From: Bacillus sp. J37
GTDB lineage: Bacteria; Bacillota; Bacilli; Bacillales; Bacillaceae
Direction of reading: 5' to 3'
Assembly: GCF_000518865.1 (NCBI RefSeq)
Contig: NZ_JAEK01000052.1
Location: forward strand, 1-34,319
Length of the DNA stretch: 34,319 bases
This document shows, piece after piece, positions 8,701 to 17,022 of this stretch. The position numbers were made by a program, and so were the translations under genes. Numbering within the stretch: the stretch's first letter is position 1; every line of letters begins with the position of its first letter. Under the pieces are notes generated by a model, which made no database searches, was not told the origin of the DNA, and saw only the letters and a list, made by a program, of their open reading frames with translations.

Positions 8701-9324
8701 TATATTAAACGATCTGATAGAATCAATTTCAGTATCAAATAACTCAATTCTTATCGCATTGTCCTCTGTAAGGGGATAGATATCTATAATTCCTCCGCGA
8801 ACACTAAATTCTCCCGGAGCACTAACCATATCAACTCTCTCATAGCCTAATGAGATAAATTGTTGAATGTATTCATCCAAGTCTATATCTTGTCCTAGAG
8901 ACAACTTATATTGTTTCTGTTTCCAAAGAGATTTTGGCGGCAGCAATCTCCTTATCCCTGCAACGGGAGCCACAACTATCGAGCTATTCCCTTCAGACAA
9001 TTGATTTAATACTTCAATTCGTTGTGCTTTTAGCTCAGGACTCGCTACTGCCACTTCAGATGCTATCAAATCATTAACAGGATAAAGATAAACATTATCT
9101 TTAATCAAGTTTAGTAAATCTTCATAAACCTTTTGAGCTTGAAACAAATTATGTGTCACAATCAAGATCGATTTATTTAACTCACGATAGAGTGAAGCTG
9201 TAAAAACTGTCCTAGCTGAACCGGAAAGACCTGCGACAAGTTGCTCTTTTAGTCCTTCTTCAATCCCGGAAACAATTGTTTTAAAATCATCATTTTCATA
9301 AAAAAACTGCTGTAAACTTTTCAA
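5794..9324 (-). CDS. mfd: Transcription-repair coupling factor Mfd
   Basis: Mfd is an ATP-driven DNA translocase that removes stalled RNA polymerase and recruits UvrA to the lesion. The 1176-residue protein shows the expected order: UvrB-like N-terminal modules, the RNA polymerase interaction domain (GDYVVHVNHGIGKYLG), RecG-like translocase motifs GDVGYGKTEVA (Walker A), IIDEEQRFG (Walker B), TLTATPIPRTLHMS and QLRGRVGRSNR, and the C-terminal D7 domain. I start at the TTG at 9324 because GGGGGG lies just upstream and the length then matches B. subtilis (about 1177); an ATG at 9369 has no ribosome-binding site. It follows the fin terminator, so it is likely transcribed separately. Confidence 0.97.
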   Translation of the reverse strand: MKSLQQFFYENDDFKTIVSGIEEGLKEQLVAGLSGSARTVFTASLYRELNKSILIVTHNLFQAQKVYEDLLNLIKDNVYLYPVNDLIASEVAVASPELKAQRIEVLNQLSEGNSSIVVAPVAGIRRLLPPKSLWKQKQYKLSLGQDIDLDEYIQQFISLGYERVDMVSAPGEFSVRGGIIDIYPLTEDNAIRIELFDTEIDSIRSFNIEDQRSIKMLKNVVIGPAVEMMITDESRENCIRRVEEGLAKSLKKMKNEQQKELLVENIQYDLERLRNNQLNQDMFKFSSLFYDQPASLLDYFSKDSMIVLDEISRIHETYDQLEREEAEWFTGLLEEGKVFQDVKMSHSYMDVMSKSKHPSIYLSLFLRHVPHTSPQNILNLSCKQMQSFHGQMNVLKNELERWQKAQYAVAFLGVNEERTKKLQDVLEDYEIEAKILGEDEFLHIGKISIVEGDLQTGFELPMQRLAVITEEELFKKRAKKQVRRQKLSNAERIKSYSELEIGDYVVHVNHGIGKYLGIETLEINGIHKDYLNIRYQGSDQLYVPVDQIDQVQKYVGSEGKEPKIYKLGGNDWRRVKKKVESSVQDIADDLIKLYAEREASEGYAFSPDGEMQKEFELAFPYQETEDQIRSIVEIKKDMERLRPMDRLLCGDVGYGKTEVAIRAAFKAIADGKQVALLVPTTILAQQHYETVRERFQDYPINVGLLSRFRTRKEITETTKGLSNGSVDMVIGTHRLLSKDIKYKDLGLLIIDEEQRFGVTHKEKIKQLKANVDVLTLTATPIPRTLHMSMLGVRDLSVIETPPENRFPVQTYVVEYNGALVRESIEREMARGGQVFFLYNRVEDIDRKAEEISMLVPDARVTFAHGKMTENELESVMLSFLEGEFDVLVSTTIIETGVDIPNVNTLIVNDADKMGLSQLYQLRGRVGRSNRVAYAYFTYRKDKVLTEVAEKRLQAIKEFTELGSGFKIAMRDLSIRGAGNLLGAQQHGFIDSVGFDLYSQMLKEAIEERQVDKPKQKVIDVEIDLQVDAYLPQTYIMDGRQKIDMYKRFRSITELIELEELQEEMIDRFGEYPVEVEYLFHIARIKVFAIQERVELIKQDKETIMMLIEDEASNQIDGQKLFDLSNKYPRIVGLGMEGSRLKLTVNTKGLGVEKWLAIITDLLNGLSQVKKEEISAK

Positions 9325-9440
9325 GCTCAGCCCCCCTCTCAATATTTCATTTTTCACTTTATCAAACATAAAAAATGTTGGGTTTCAGTACTACTTACAG
9401 TATTCGGTATGCTTCGATCCATTAGTGGAGAGGTAAACAG

Positions 9441-9469
9441 AAAAACGCTTTGGGGGTCACCCAAAGCTC
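9441..9469 (-). terminator. Intrinsic terminator after fin
   Basis: GCTTTGGG / CCCAAAGC stem with a short loop followed by TTTTT on the minus strand. It starts immediately after the fin stop codon. Confidence 0.9.
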
Positions 9470-9700
9470 TTACTGAATGAAGTGTTCCACTTGATGTAAA
9501 TCAGGGTTTCTATGTAATGCATCCTGACAGTCTTCACAAATCGTCTTTATGTGCATATCACCACTTTGCTCATATGTGATCATCTCCTGGCGTTCATCAT
9601 GTGTTAAATGATGAAACCCAAGCTGCTCACTTGAAGCAGAGATATTATCAAGGCTTCCTACCTTTACACCACAGTGTCTACAATAATAATGCAAAGCCAT
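9470..9700 (-). CDS. fin: Fin, anti-sigma-F factor
   Basis: Fin (YabK) binds and inhibits sigma-F in the forespore, helping the switch to sigma-G. The 76-residue product has two CxxC pairs, YYCRHCG near the N terminus and ICEDCQ near residue 55, the likely zinc ligands, and matches B. subtilis Fin in length. The ATG at 9700 is preceded by AGGAGG at 6 bases; a reading-frame extension up to 9787 would run through the promoter and is not used. It is a single-gene unit with its own sporulation promoter and terminator, located between pth and mfd. Confidence 0.95.
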   Translation of the reverse strand: MALHYYCRHCGVKVGSLDNISASSEQLGFHHLTHDERQEMITYEQSGDMHIKTICEDCQDALHRNPDLHQVEHFIQ

Positions 9701-9732
9701 CATTATCCTCCTAAAAAGGAATGTTTTACGTT

Positions 9733-9763
9733 TAGTATGGTCCTTTTTACGAGGGACTATACA
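9733..9763 (-). promoter_or_regulatory. Sigma-G/sigma-F-type promoter of fin
   Basis: TGTATA, 18 bases, CATACTA: the -10 is a perfect sigma-G match. A GG placed 14 bases after the -35 also resembles part of the sigma-F pattern, so recognition by both forespore sigmas is plausible. The element lies in the gap between pth and fin, 33 bases upstream of the fin start. Confidence 0.75.
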
Positions 9764-9792
9764 TATAGAAAATGATGGCAAGCACATTGGAT

Positions 9793-10350
9793 TTAATTAT
9801 ATTCATTCATCACTTGTACGAAATTTTTCTGAAGCCAGTCTTCACAAGCCTTCGCACTGTAATTTATTGCTTCGTTTATACCTTCCATATCTTCTGAAGT
9901 AAATGTGCCTAGCACATAATCTGTAATCTTCATCCCATTAATTGGGCGGTCTATCCCAACTCGTATTCGATTAAATTCTTGTGTTCCTAAGTGAAGAATC
10001 ATTGATTTAATACCATTATGTCCACCGGCACTGCCTTTTGACCTTAAACGAATTTTACCAGTAGGAAGATCTAAATCATCGTATATAACAACGATTTCTT
10101 CTGTACTTATATCATAGAAATCCATTAAAGGGCGAATACATTCACCTGATAAATTCATGTATGTAAGTGGTTTTAATAATATGACTTTCTCTCCGGAAAT
10201 ATGACCCATACCGTATATCCCGTTAAATTTCTGTCGATCAAGAGGAATTGCTAACTCCTCTGATAGCTTGTCAATTACTTTAAACCCCACATTGTGCCTG
10301 GTATTTTCATATTGCCTCCCAGGGTTTCCCAACCCAATGACGAGCTTCAT
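9793..10350 (-). CDS. pth: Peptidyl-tRNA hydrolase
   Basis: Pth (SpoVC) cleaves peptidyl-tRNA released from ribosomes, recycling tRNA. The 185-residue product carries [20 protein letters not shown] at the N terminus (Asn and the catalytic His of the TRHNVG motif), [11 protein letters not shown], and [14 protein letters not shown] with the catalytic Asp, followed by [11 protein letters not shown]. Start: the ATG at 10350 gives the standard [11 protein letters not shown]; a GTG two codons earlier is equally well placed behind GGAGG. It is separated from ctc by about 210 bases with a large hairpin, though in B. subtilis the two are read together. Confidence 0.96.
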   Translation of the reverse strand: MKLVIGLGNPGRQYENTRHNVGFKVIDKLSEELAIPLDRQKFNGIYGMGHISGEKVILLKPLTYMNLSGECIRPLMDFYDISTEEIVVIYDDLDLPTGKIRLRSKGSAGGHNGIKSMILHLGTQEFNRIRVGIDRPINGMKITDYVLGTFTSEDMEGINEAINYSAKACEDWLQKNFVQVMNEYN

Positions 10351-10467
10351 AAACACCCTTCGCCTCCAAACAAGATCATCTATTTAAGAATTATAAAAAG
10401 AATTAATATTATTGCCCTTTTTACCATTATATCTTATTTAGCATATAAATTCTTACTATAAAAGTAA

Positions 10468-10537
10468 AGTGTCAGCCTTCATTTCCTTAAAATATGGATA
10501 AGATTACTCCATATTTAGCTCATGAAAAACTGACACT
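10468..10537 (-). terminator. Long nested hairpin after ctc, probable terminator
   Basis: Outer arms AGTGTCAG / CTGACACT enclose a second perfect arm pair AAATATGGA / TCCATATTT, with partial pairing between. The T-rich tail on the minus strand is weak (TTTACTTTT), so termination may be incomplete, allowing some read-through into pth. Confidence 0.6.
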
Positions 10538-10560
10538 AGTTTTGTTCTATTTTAATTATT

Positions 10561-11187
10561 TTATTCTTCGCTATTCTCCCGACCTTCTTCATTTTCAGGT
10601 TGTCCCGGTTCTTGTTCTTCTCCGCTATCAATTTCTTCTTCCTGTTGTGGCGGAAGTATTGAGGCCACTACCTGTTCCTCATCCTGAGTAAATTGATAGT
10701 TTGTACTTGTCGAGAGGTCTTTAATGTAAAGAGTCTCATTCACACCCAAGTTTGTAATGTCTACATCTATTGATTGAGGAATATTACCTGGCTTTGCCGT
10801 AATCGTCACTTCATGCAATGATTGTTGTAATACACCACCGTCTTTAACACCTTGTGCTTCCCCAGTTAGATGAACGGGCACTTCTACCTGAACATCCGCC
10901 TGCATGTCCACAATATGAAAGTCAGCATGAATAATCTCATTCTTTAGTGGATCTGTCTGCATATCATACAACATAACCGCATGTGACGAACCATCAACAT
11001 CCAAATGGAGAACGGTATTCTTTCCTTCATCTCTAAGCGTTTTAATTAATTCTATGCTATCTAACGCTACTGGTTGACTTTCTTTAGCTTTACCATAAAT
11101 TATAGCTGGAATCTTGCCAGACTCACGAACTTTTCTTTTTGCCGAATTAGTGAATTCTGTTCTTTTCATTGCTTGTAAAGTTGTCAT
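10561..11187 (-). CDS. ctc: General stress protein Ctc / ribosomal protein L25
   Basis: Ctc is the Bacillus member of the L25/TL5 family that binds 5S rRNA in the large subunit under stress. The 208-residue protein has the N-terminal L25 domain (IPAIIYGK near residue 30, ELIKTLRDEGKNTVL, DPLKNEIIHADFH) and the TL5 C-terminal domain (EVPVHLTGEAQGVKDGGVL, VVASILPPQ), ending in a Glu-rich tail of about 30 residues typical of this group. A sigma-B-type promoter lies about 45 bases upstream, matching its known stress control, and the upstream prs terminator isolates it from glmU-prs. Confidence 0.95.
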   Translation of the reverse strand: MTTLQAMKRTEFTNSAKRKVRESGKIPAIIYGKAKESQPVALDSIELIKTLRDEGKNTVLHLDVDGSSHAVMLYDMQTDPLKNEIIHADFHIVDMQADVQVEVPVHLTGEAQGVKDGGVLQQSLHEVTITAKPGNIPQSIDVDITNLGVNETLYIKDLSTSTNYQFTQDEEQVVASILPPQQEEEIDSGEEQEPGQPENEEGRENSEE

Positions 11188-11227
11188 ATTTTACACCTTC
11201 CTAACGATATTCGTTCATATATATTGT

Positions 11228-11253
11228 TTGCCCATAACGAGAAAGGTATAAAC
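11228..11253 (-). promoter_or_regulatory. Sigma-B-type promoter of ctc
   Basis: GTTTAT, 14 bases, GGGCAA matches the general-stress sigma-B pattern (GTTTAA-N14-GGGTAT) with correct spacing. ctc is a classical sigma-B gene in B. subtilis. Confidence 0.8.
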
Positions 11254-11282
11254 ATTTTTAAGAGAATAAAGTGAAAGATACG

Positions 11283-11340
11283 AAAAAAAACCTATCCAGC
11301 ACCTAATCTATCTCTTAGATCAGGTACGGTAGGTTTTTTT
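11283..11340 (-). terminator. Intrinsic terminator after prs
   Basis: A long stem built from AAACCTA...ACCTGATCTA paired with TAGATTAGGT...TAGGTTT, ending in eight T residues on the minus strand; the A tract on the other side is also long. Confidence 0.9.
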
Positions 11341-11360
11341 AAAGTAGGAGGGTATAAAAT

Positions 11361-12314
11361 TTAATCAAAAAGTAGGCTTACTGATTGTTTTTCATGTACT
11401 CGAATGATCGCTTCACCTATTAGTGGAGCAACTGATAGTTCTACTAGCTTATCAATCCGTTTTTCTTCAGGAAGTTGAATTGAATTAGTTATGACTAATT
11501 CTTTGATTTTTGAATTAGCAATACGATCGATTGCCGGTCCTGATAGAACAGGGTGTGTACAGCAAGCATATACTTCCTTTGCCCCATTCTCTTCTAAAGC
11601 ATTTGCAGCTAATGTAATTGTCCCTGCTGTGTCAATAATATCATCTATTAAAATCGCCGTTTTACCTTCAATATGACCAACAATATTCATAACCTCTGCT
11701 ACATTTGGTCTTGGACGTCTTTTATCAATAATCGCGATAGGTGCTTTTAATTTATCTGCTAGTTTACGGGCTCTTGTTACACCCCCATGATCAGGAGAAA
11801 CAATAACGATATCATCTAAGTTTTTCCCTAAGAAATACTCACCTAAGATCGGTACTCCCATTAAATGATCGATCGGGATATCAAAGAATCCCTGTATCTG
11901 CGGTGCATGAAGATCCAATGTAATAACACGCGTTGAGCCAGCTGTTTCTAGTAAGTTTGCAACAAGCTTTGCTGTTATAGGCTCCCTTGCTCTCGCTTTT
12001 CTATCTTGTCTTGCATAGCCATAGTACGGAATAACAATATTTATTGTTTTTGCTGATGCACGCTTTAAAGCATCAATCATAATTAGTAGTTCCATGATAT
12101 GCTCATTCACAGGGTTACTAGTAGATTGAATAATATACACATCACAGCCACGAATACTTTCTTCAATGTTTATTTGAATTTCTCCATCACTAAAGCGTGT
12201 TACAGAACTTTTCCCTAATTCAACGCCAACAATATCAGCGATTTCTTTTGCCAATGCAGGGTTGGAATTTAGTGTAAATATTTTTAAATTTGAATCTTCA
12301 TAGCGATTAGACAT
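11361..12314 (-). CDS. prs: Ribose-phosphate pyrophosphokinase (PRPP synthase)
   Basis: Prs transfers pyrophosphate from ATP to ribose 5-phosphate, making PRPP for purine, pyrimidine, histidine, tryptophan and NAD synthesis. The 317-residue class I enzyme shows [18 protein letters not shown], the catalytic flexible loop [29 protein letters not shown] and the PRPP loop [13 protein letters not shown] near residue 220. It lies 18 bases after glmU, so the two are read as one unit from the promoter near 13829. PRPP made here is also the ligand of PurR encoded at 14900. Confidence 0.97.
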   Translation of the reverse strand: MSNRYEDSNLKIFTLNSNPALAKEIADIVGVELGKSSVTRFSDGEIQINIEESIRGCDVYIIQSTSNPVNEHIMELLIMIDALKRASAKTINIVIPYYGYARQDRKARAREPITAKLVANLLETAGSTRVITLDLHAPQIQGFFDIPIDHLMGVPILGEYFLGKNLDDIVIVSPDHGGVTRARKLADKLKAPIAIIDKRRPRPNVAEVMNIVGHIEGKTAILIDDIIDTAGTITLAANALEENGAKEVYACCTHPVLSGPAIDRIANSKIKELVITNSIQLPEEKRIDKLVELSVAPLIGEAIIRVHEKQSVSLLFD

Positions 12315-12332
12315 GTAAAGTGTAAACCTCCA

Positions 12333-13709
12333 TTAGGAATTTTTATGATTTAAACGATCGACATAATTCTCTTTATTTACTTGTCGAGCACGTGCAACTG
12401 TTAATGCTTTTTCTGGTACATCATTTGTTACAGTTGAGCCTGCTGCTACATATGCACCTTTTCCAACTGTAACAGGCGCAATCAAGTTTGAATTACAGCC
12501 AATGAAAGCACCATCTTCTATTTTTGTTAGGAATTTATTTTTTCCATCATAATTAACCGTAATGGAACCACATCCAAGGTTTACTTCAGATCCCACCTCT
12601 GCATCCCCAATATAACTTAAGTGAGAGGCCTTACTGCCTTTGCCCATTGATGACTTCTTAATTTCAACAAAATTTCCAATCTTCACCTCATCGGAAATGT
12701 GAGAAGAAGGACGAATATGTGCAAATGGGCCTATTTGTACTTCACTGCCGATTTCGCTATCATGTGCGACAGATTGTCTGATCGTTGTTTTACTCCCAAT
12801 ATTACAGTTTTTTATTTCTGTATTTGGGCCAACAACACATTCTTCACCAATCACAGTTTCACCAATGATCATTGTTCCTGGATAAATCATTGTATCGCGG
12901 CCTATCTTGGCATCAACAGAAATATACGTATTATCCGGATCTATAATTGTAACACCATTTCTCATATGCTCTTTATTAATACGTTGTTTCATTAGTTTTT
13001 CCGCTTGTGATAATGCAATTCGATCATTTACTCCTAATGTTTCTTCAAAAGATGCTGTTTGATACGCTGAAATAACTTTCCCCTCTTTTTTCAGGATCTC
13101 AATTACGTCTGGTAAATAATATTCTCCTTGAACATTATCATTAGAAACATTTTTTAATGCCTTGAACAATTCTTTATTGTCAAAACAATATGTACCAGTA
13201 TTAATTTCCGTAATCATTCGTTCGTCTTCTGATGCATCCTTATGTTCAACGTTTTTTTCTACTGTCCCCTCTTGGTTACGGACAATACGGCCATATCCAG
13301 TCGGATCTTCAGCATTTGCTGTAAGGATCGTTGCCTTTGCATTTGTTTCTTGATGATGTGCTAACAAGGCAGACATTGTTTCAGCCGGAATTAATGGGGT
13401 GTCACCACAGATAACAATTGTCGTACCCTCTTCATCTTCAAGAAATGGTGCAGCCTGCATTACTGCATGCGCCGTTCCCAATTGTTCACTTTGTAATGCA
13501 TACTCTGTTCGATCACCAAGCTCAGACTTTACCTTTTCCGCCCCATGGCCGACAATTGTGACAACTTTCGACAATGATAATTGTGTTACTTGATCAAGTA
13601 CATGCTGAACCATTGGTTTCCCACAAACAGGATGTAACACTTTATATAGTGAGGATTTCATTCTTGTCCCTTGTCCAGCAGCCAGAATAACTGCATACCG
13701 ATTATCCAT
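12333..13709 (-). CDS. glmU: Bifunctional GlmU: UDP-GlcNAc pyrophosphorylase / GlcN-1-P acetyltransferase
   Basis: GlmU makes UDP-N-acetylglucosamine, the first dedicated precursor of peptidoglycan and wall teichoic acid. The 458-residue protein begins with the nucleotidyltransferase motif [13 protein letters not shown] (residues 8-20), with ICGDTPLI and [12 protein letters not shown] downstream, and its second half is a left-handed beta helix of hexapeptide repeats (for example [26 protein letters not shown]) holding the acetyltransferase site. A GGAGG site precedes the ATG. A family B repeat lies in its likely leader. Confidence 0.97.
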   Translation of the reverse strand: MDNRYAVILAAGQGTRMKSSLYKVLHPVCGKPMVQHVLDQVTQLSLSKVVTIVGHGAEKVKSELGDRTEYALQSEQLGTAHAVMQAAPFLEDEEGTTIVICGDTPLIPAETMSALLAHHQETNAKATILTANAEDPTGYGRIVRNQEGTVEKNVEHKDASEDERMITEINTGTYCFDNKELFKALKNVSNDNVQGEYYLPDVIEILKKEGKVISAYQTASFEETLGVNDRIALSQAEKLMKQRINKEHMRNGVTIIDPDNTYISVDAKIGRDTMIYPGTMIIGETVIGEECVVGPNTEIKNCNIGSKTTIRQSVAHDSEIGSEVQIGPFAHIRPSSHISDEVKIGNFVEIKKSSMGKGSKASHLSYIGDAEVGSEVNLGCGSITVNYDGKNKFLTKIEDGAFIGCNSNLIAPVTVGKGAYVAAGSTVTNDVPEKALTVARARQVNKENYVDRLNHKNS

Positions 13710-13740
13710 TTAAATAAGCCTCCATTAAGCTATAATCAAT

Positions 13741-13815
13741 AGAAAAACATTACTCTTTGCCAATTCCTAAGGCGAAAGCATTAGTTTTCCTTATTCACCA
13801 TAAAACAGTACCTTT
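13741..13815 (-). repeat. Family B hairpin repeat, degenerate copy (B1)
   Basis: Aligns over about 75 bases with copy B2 at 19218: shared AGAAAAAC, CCTAA, GGCGAAAGC, TTAGTTTT, CTTAT and CCATAAAAC blocks in the same order and orientation. The stem is imperfect here. It falls between the glmU promoter and the glmU start, so it should be transcribed as leader RNA. Confidence 0.75.
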
Positions 13816-13828
13816 TTATCCATAAAAA

Positions 13829-13857
13829 AATATATCTTAAAATAAGTCGTATTTCAA
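13829..13857 (-). promoter_or_regulatory. Sigma-A promoter for glmU-prs
   Basis: TTGAAA, 17 bases, TATATT: 5/6 and 5/6 to consensus at optimal spacing. Predicted start about 110 bases before the glmU ATG. Confidence 0.65.
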
Positions 13858-14020
13858 GACAACAAACAAAAGTACATGATATTTCTAATTTTATCACAAG
13901 TTTCATCTTTCAATTGAACTTACCTAAAAAATCATTTAATCTTGTTTGAGATCTTGAAAAAATTGTCGAATCATTCTCCTGCATAAGGACCTAATCTTAG
14001 AATCCTAGTATTTCCTAAAA

Positions 14021-14061
14021 CAAAAAAAAGAACCTTGTACAGTTGTACAAAGTTCCTTTGT
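14021..14061 (-). terminator. Intrinsic terminator after spoVG
   Basis: AGGAACTTTGTAC / GTACAAGGTTCT stem, AACT loop, then eight T residues on the minus strand. Confidence 0.92.
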
Positions 14062-14065
14062 TATT

Positions 14066-14356
14066 TTATGAAGCACCTGCTTCTTCAAATTCAACTTCTA
14101 ATTCACCTAAACGATGATATTCAGCCAGTACAGCATCTTGAATTTTTCCGCGTGTACTAGAATTGATAGGGTGTGCAATATCTCTAAATTCACCATCAGG
14201 AGTGCGCTTACTTGGCATCGCAACAAAGAGACCATTATTACCATCAATAACGCGGATATCATGAACTACAAACTCATGATCTAACGTAATAGATGCAATT
14301 GCTCTCATACGTCCTTCGGTATTTACGCGGCGTAATCTTACGTCTGTAACTTCCAT
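14066..14356 (-). CDS. spoVG: SpoVG, RNA/DNA-binding sporulation and cell-division regulator
   Basis: SpoVG is a small nucleic-acid-binding regulator; in B. subtilis it affects asymmetric septation and is a classical sigma-H/AbrB target. The 96-residue product has the highly conserved core [19 protein letters not shown] and [19 protein letters not shown], ending in a short acidic tail. The ATG at 14356 behind GGTGGTGA gives the standard [13 protein letters not shown] start. It has its own promoter and terminator. Together with abrB in this window it forms the known pair of transition-state repressor and target. Confidence 0.97.
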   Translation of the reverse strand: MEVTDVRLRRVNTEGRMRAIASITLDHEFVVHDIRVIDGNNGLFVAMPSKRTPDGEFRDIAHPINSSTRGKIQDAVLAEYHRLGELEVEFEEAGAS

Positions 14357-14400
14357 TCTGTTCACCACCTTTTCCCCATATGAAAAACTTTAGTTACTAA

Positions 14401-14460
14401 ATTCAACGTTACTTCTGTTATTCCTCCCTAAATTTGAAAATTTTTTTAATTTTAGGCAAA
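14401..14460 (-). promoter_or_regulatory. Sigma-H promoter and AT-rich upstream box of spoVG
   Basis: GGAGGAATA (14419-14427), 11 bases, GTTGAAT (14401-14407) fits the sigma-H pattern RNAGGAWWW-N11-12-RNNGAAT at every constrained position. Immediately upstream, 14428-14460 is almost pure A/T, as in the B. subtilis spoVG AT box that raises promoter strength and is bound by AbrB. Confidence 0.8.
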
Positions 14461-14499
14461 ATAATTGACAAATATTCCATTTTTTTGATTTTTAGCTAC

Positions 14500-14535
14500 A
14501 AAAAAAGTCAACCACATCAGAGTGATTGACTTTTC
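14500..14535 (-). terminator. Intrinsic terminator after ridA
   Basis: AAAGTCAATCAC / GTGGTTGACTTT stem with a 6-base loop and seven T residues, ending the purR-ridA unit before the spoVG promoter. Confidence 0.9.
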
Positions 14536-14538
14536 ATA

Positions 14539-14913
14539 TTATTTAACTAATGCAATAACCTCAATTTCAACTAAAGCATCCTTTGGCAATCTTGCCACTT
14601 CCACACATGAACGTGCAGGCTTATGAGTCGAGAAATATTGTCCATATACCTCATTAAAAGAGGCAAAATGATTCATGTCTTGAAGAAATACAGTTGCTTT
14701 TACAACACTTTCTAAAGATGCACCTGCTTCTTCTAAAACAGCTTTTAAATTTTTAAACACTTGTTGTGTTTGCGCTTCAATTTCTCCTGAAATCATTTCT
14801 CCTTCAGCGGTTAAAGGAATTTGACCGGAGCTATAAAACAGATTATTTACAATAATTCCTTGTGAATACGGTCCAATAGCTGCAGGTGCTTGACTTGTAC
14901 TAACGATCTTCAT
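14539..14913 (-). CDS. ridA: RidA family enamine/imine deaminase (YabJ)
   Basis: RidA proteins hydrolyse reactive 2-aminoacrylate and related imines released by PLP enzymes; the B. subtilis member YabJ was first linked to purine regulation through its place beside purR. The 124-residue product starts at the ATG at 14913 and shows [33 protein letters not shown] and the C-terminal signature [20 protein letters not shown] with the active-site Arg. Its start overlaps the end of purR by 14 bases, implying coupled translation, and a terminator follows. Confidence 0.96.
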   Translation of the reverse strand: MKIVSTSQAPAAIGPYSQGIIVNNLFYSSGQIPLTAEGEMISGEIEAQTQQVFKNLKAVLEEAGASLESVVKATVFLQDMNHFASFNEVYGQYFSTHKPARSCVEVARLPKDALVEIEVIALVK

Positions 14914-15760
14914 AAAGTTCCTCTCCAATCTCTTTAGTATTTACAATCTGAAAGTAAGTGCCTTCTGTCACGTGAATATTTCGTTCACGAACATCCACGT
15001 CAGCTAATTTTACCAGTGATACATATTGATCAACTAATCTTTCTTCAACACCCTCTGTTTCCACTAAAACACCTATGCCCGCTACAGTTGCTTTAAACTC
15101 TTCCAAGAGGCTAATCATGCCGTTAATTGTACCTCCAGCTTTCATAAAGTCATCAATAATGAGCACATTTGACCCTTCTTTTAAGCTGCGTTTAGCAAGC
15201 AACATCGTTTGTATTCTCTTTGATGATCCCGAAACATAGTTTATACTTACTGTTGAACCTTCTGTTACTTTGCTGTCTTTTCTAACAATAACAACAGGTA
15301 CATCCAGCTGTGCTGCTACGGCATATGCCAATGGTATCCCCTTCGTTGCCACCGTCATGACTACATCAATTTTCCGGTTACTAAAAACTGTCGCAAAAAG
15401 ACGACCAATTTTATTAACGATAGATGGAGTGCCTAGAAGGTCAGTTAAATATAAATAACCTCCGGGAAGCAGTCTTTCTGGTTTTGCAATAAGCTCACCT
15501 AGTTCAGCTATGAATTGCTTTGCCTCATTCGCTTCCACCTTAGGGATAAATTTCACTCCACCTGCAGCACCTGGCACAGTTAATAATGTCCCGATTCCCT
15601 GCTGTTCAAACGTTTCTTTAATAATCGATAAGTCTTCACTAATTGATGATTTAGCAGATTGATATTTCTCAGAAAAAAATGTTAATGGTACTAAAGAGTG
15701 TGGATGATGAAGCATGTAGTTTGTCATATCAACAAGTCGACCACTACGACGAAATTTCAT
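14900..15760 (-). CDS. purR: Purine operon repressor PurR
   Basis: PurR of Gram-positive bacteria represses purine synthesis and transport genes, and is released from DNA by PRPP. The 286-residue protein combines an N-terminal winged-helix domain ([19 protein letters not shown] onwards, residues about 2-75) with a phosphoribosyltransferase-like domain carrying the PRPP motif [15 protein letters not shown] near residue 205. Length is as in B. subtilis (285). It follows ispE by about 60 bases, and overlaps ridA. One half-site resembling a PurBox lies just upstream, but not the usual inverted pair. Confidence 0.96.
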   Translation of the reverse strand: MKFRRSGRLVDMTNYMLHHPHSLVPLTFFSEKYQSAKSSISEDLSIIKETFEQQGIGTLLTVPGAAGGVKFIPKVEANEAKQFIAELGELIAKPERLLPGGYLYLTDLLGTPSIVNKIGRLFATVFSNRKIDVVMTVATKGIPLAYAVAAQLDVPVVIVRKDSKVTEGSTVSINYVSGSSKRIQTMLLAKRSLKEGSNVLIIDDFMKAGGTINGMISLLEEFKATVAGIGVLVETEGVEERLVDQYVSLVKLADVDVRERNIHVTEGTYFQIVNTKEIGEELYEDR

Positions 15761-15819
15761 GAACTGGTAACCCCCAAAATCCGAATATTATTAATGTAAA
15801 TATAACTTAATATCCGTAT

Positions 15820-16689
15820 TTAATCAAGGATGTTTCGCTCTCCAAGCATCCTTACAGCAAATACTTGATCACAAAAGCCTCTTAAACCATTATATACACG
15901 TGGTAAACGTGACTCATACTGTACCAACCCAAATACTGTTGGTCCGCTTCCACTCATCAATACAGCATCAGCACCAAACCTTTTCATTTGTTCTTTTATA
16001 TTTGCTACCTCTGGATGCATACGCAATGTAACATCTTCTAAGACATTTCCCATTAATGAACAGATTTTTTCATAATGATTATTATGTAGGGCAGTAACCA
16101 TTCCGTCTACATCAGGGTGTTGAACCGTTTGCAGATTTAAGTTTCGATATACATCTGCTGTTGAAACCCCGATCGTTGGCTTTGCAAGCACTACCCAGCA
16201 ATGTGGGGGCGGGTCAATTTGCTGAATCATTTCACCACGGCCAGTTGCCAGTGCGGTTCCTCCATATACACAAAAGGATACATCTGACCCAATCTCAGCT
16301 CCGAGCTTTGCTAAGTCATCTAGAGTCAAACCAAGTTTCCATAACTTATTAAGTCCTCTTAATGTGGCTGCTGCATCACTGCTTCCACCCGCTAATCCTG
16401 CAGCAACCGGTATTGTTTTTGTAATTGAAATGGATACACCTCTTTCAATATTAAAACGGTCCTTTAATAACTTTGCTGCTTGATAAGCTAAATTACGCTG
16501 ATCGTCTGGAACAAAACGATTATGTGAGACTATCCGGATTTCATTTGGGGAAATATCTACTAATTCAACACGATCCGCAAGATCAATAGTTGTCATGATC
16601 ATTCTTACTTCATGAAAACCGTCTTGTCGCTTACGGAGAACATCTAACGATAAATTTATCTTGGCTGGTGCCTTTTCCAAAACACGCAT
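15820..16689 (-). CDS. ispE: 4-diphosphocytidyl-2-C-methyl-D-erythritol kinase
   Basis: IspE phosphorylates CDP-methylerythritol in the non-mevalonate pathway to isoprenoids. The 289-residue GHMP kinase starts [12 protein letters not shown], has the ATP-binding loop [20 protein letters not shown] (about residues 92-111), and the third GHMP motif [10 protein letters not shown] near residue 240. The ATG at 16689 sits 6 bases behind AGGTGA and gives the same length as the B. subtilis enzyme; a GTG three codons earlier overlaps that site. The upstream neighbour sspF has its own terminator, so ispE starts a new unit. Confidence 0.96.
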   Translation of the reverse strand: MRVLEKAPAKINLSLDVLRKRQDGFHEVRMIMTTIDLADRVELVDISPNEIRIVSHNRFVPDDQRNLAYQAAKLLKDRFNIERGVSISITKTIPVAAGLAGGSSDAAATLRGLNKLWKLGLTLDDLAKLGAEIGSDVSFCVYGGTALATGRGEMIQQIDPPPHCWVVLAKPTIGVSTADVYRNLNLQTVQHPDVDGMVTALHNNHYEKICSLMGNVLEDVTLRMHPEVANIKEQMKRFGADAVLMSGSGPTVFGLVQYESRLPRVYNGLRGFCDQVFAVRMLGERNILD

Positions 16690-17022
16690 CTTTGTCACCT
16701 ACTTGAACGAACTAAAATTGTATCAACATTGTACCACAAAAGCATGTATCGTATTGCTTTTTTCGACATTTCCATTGTATTATAACCAGATTCTCGGAAT
16801 GGATAGAAGACGATGACCATAAGATATAGGATATAAATACAAGTACCTCTGTTCATTTCTTATCATATTAGTGGTTTTTTATTCTTTTAGGGTATAAATA
16901 ATAAAGAAAATGACATATCCTTCGACATCTTATAATCTATATCGTAAAAAAGGGCCGGTTAAAAACCATCCAAACCAAAATGAATGATTTATTAACCAAA
17001 CCCTGTGCCGCCAATCTATACG
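16690..17022 (-). other. Intergenic region ispE-sspF
   Basis: These 333 bases contain the sspF terminator at 16945-16971 and, nearer ispE, three -10-like hexamers (TATAAT inside 16772-16787, and two TACAAT before the ispE start) without a -35 I can pair with confidence. Nothing else is recognisable; no plausible reading frame. Confidence 0.6.
16945..16971 (-). terminator. Probable terminator after sspF
   Basis: GGATGGTT / AACCGGCC imperfect stem with a 3-base loop and a run of six T residues on the minus strand, about 50 bases past the sspF stop. Confidence 0.65.

Larger units (their letters stand above)
13710..14065 (-). other. Intergenic region glmU-spoVG
   Basis: These 356 bases hold, from glmU outward, a degenerate family B hairpin repeat (13741-13815), a good sigma-A promoter (13829-13857), about 160 bases of AT-rich sequence without anything I recognise, and the spoVG terminator (14021-14061). 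No reading frame with a ribosome-binding site is present. Confidence 0.7.

Noticed and set aside
10426-10431. TATAAT as a separate pth promoter
   Set aside because: The hexamer is perfect, but no -35 or extended -10 accompanies it in a very AT-rich stretch.
14962-14980. Second parS-like site inside purR
   Set aside because: It has the CACGTG core but fails several fixed positions of the 16-base consensus and is in coding sequence.
15761-15819. PurBox operator upstream of purR
   Set aside because: An ATTCGG half-site and a loose CGGAT are present, but not the two inverted CCGAAC-type boxes with a 16-17 base gap.
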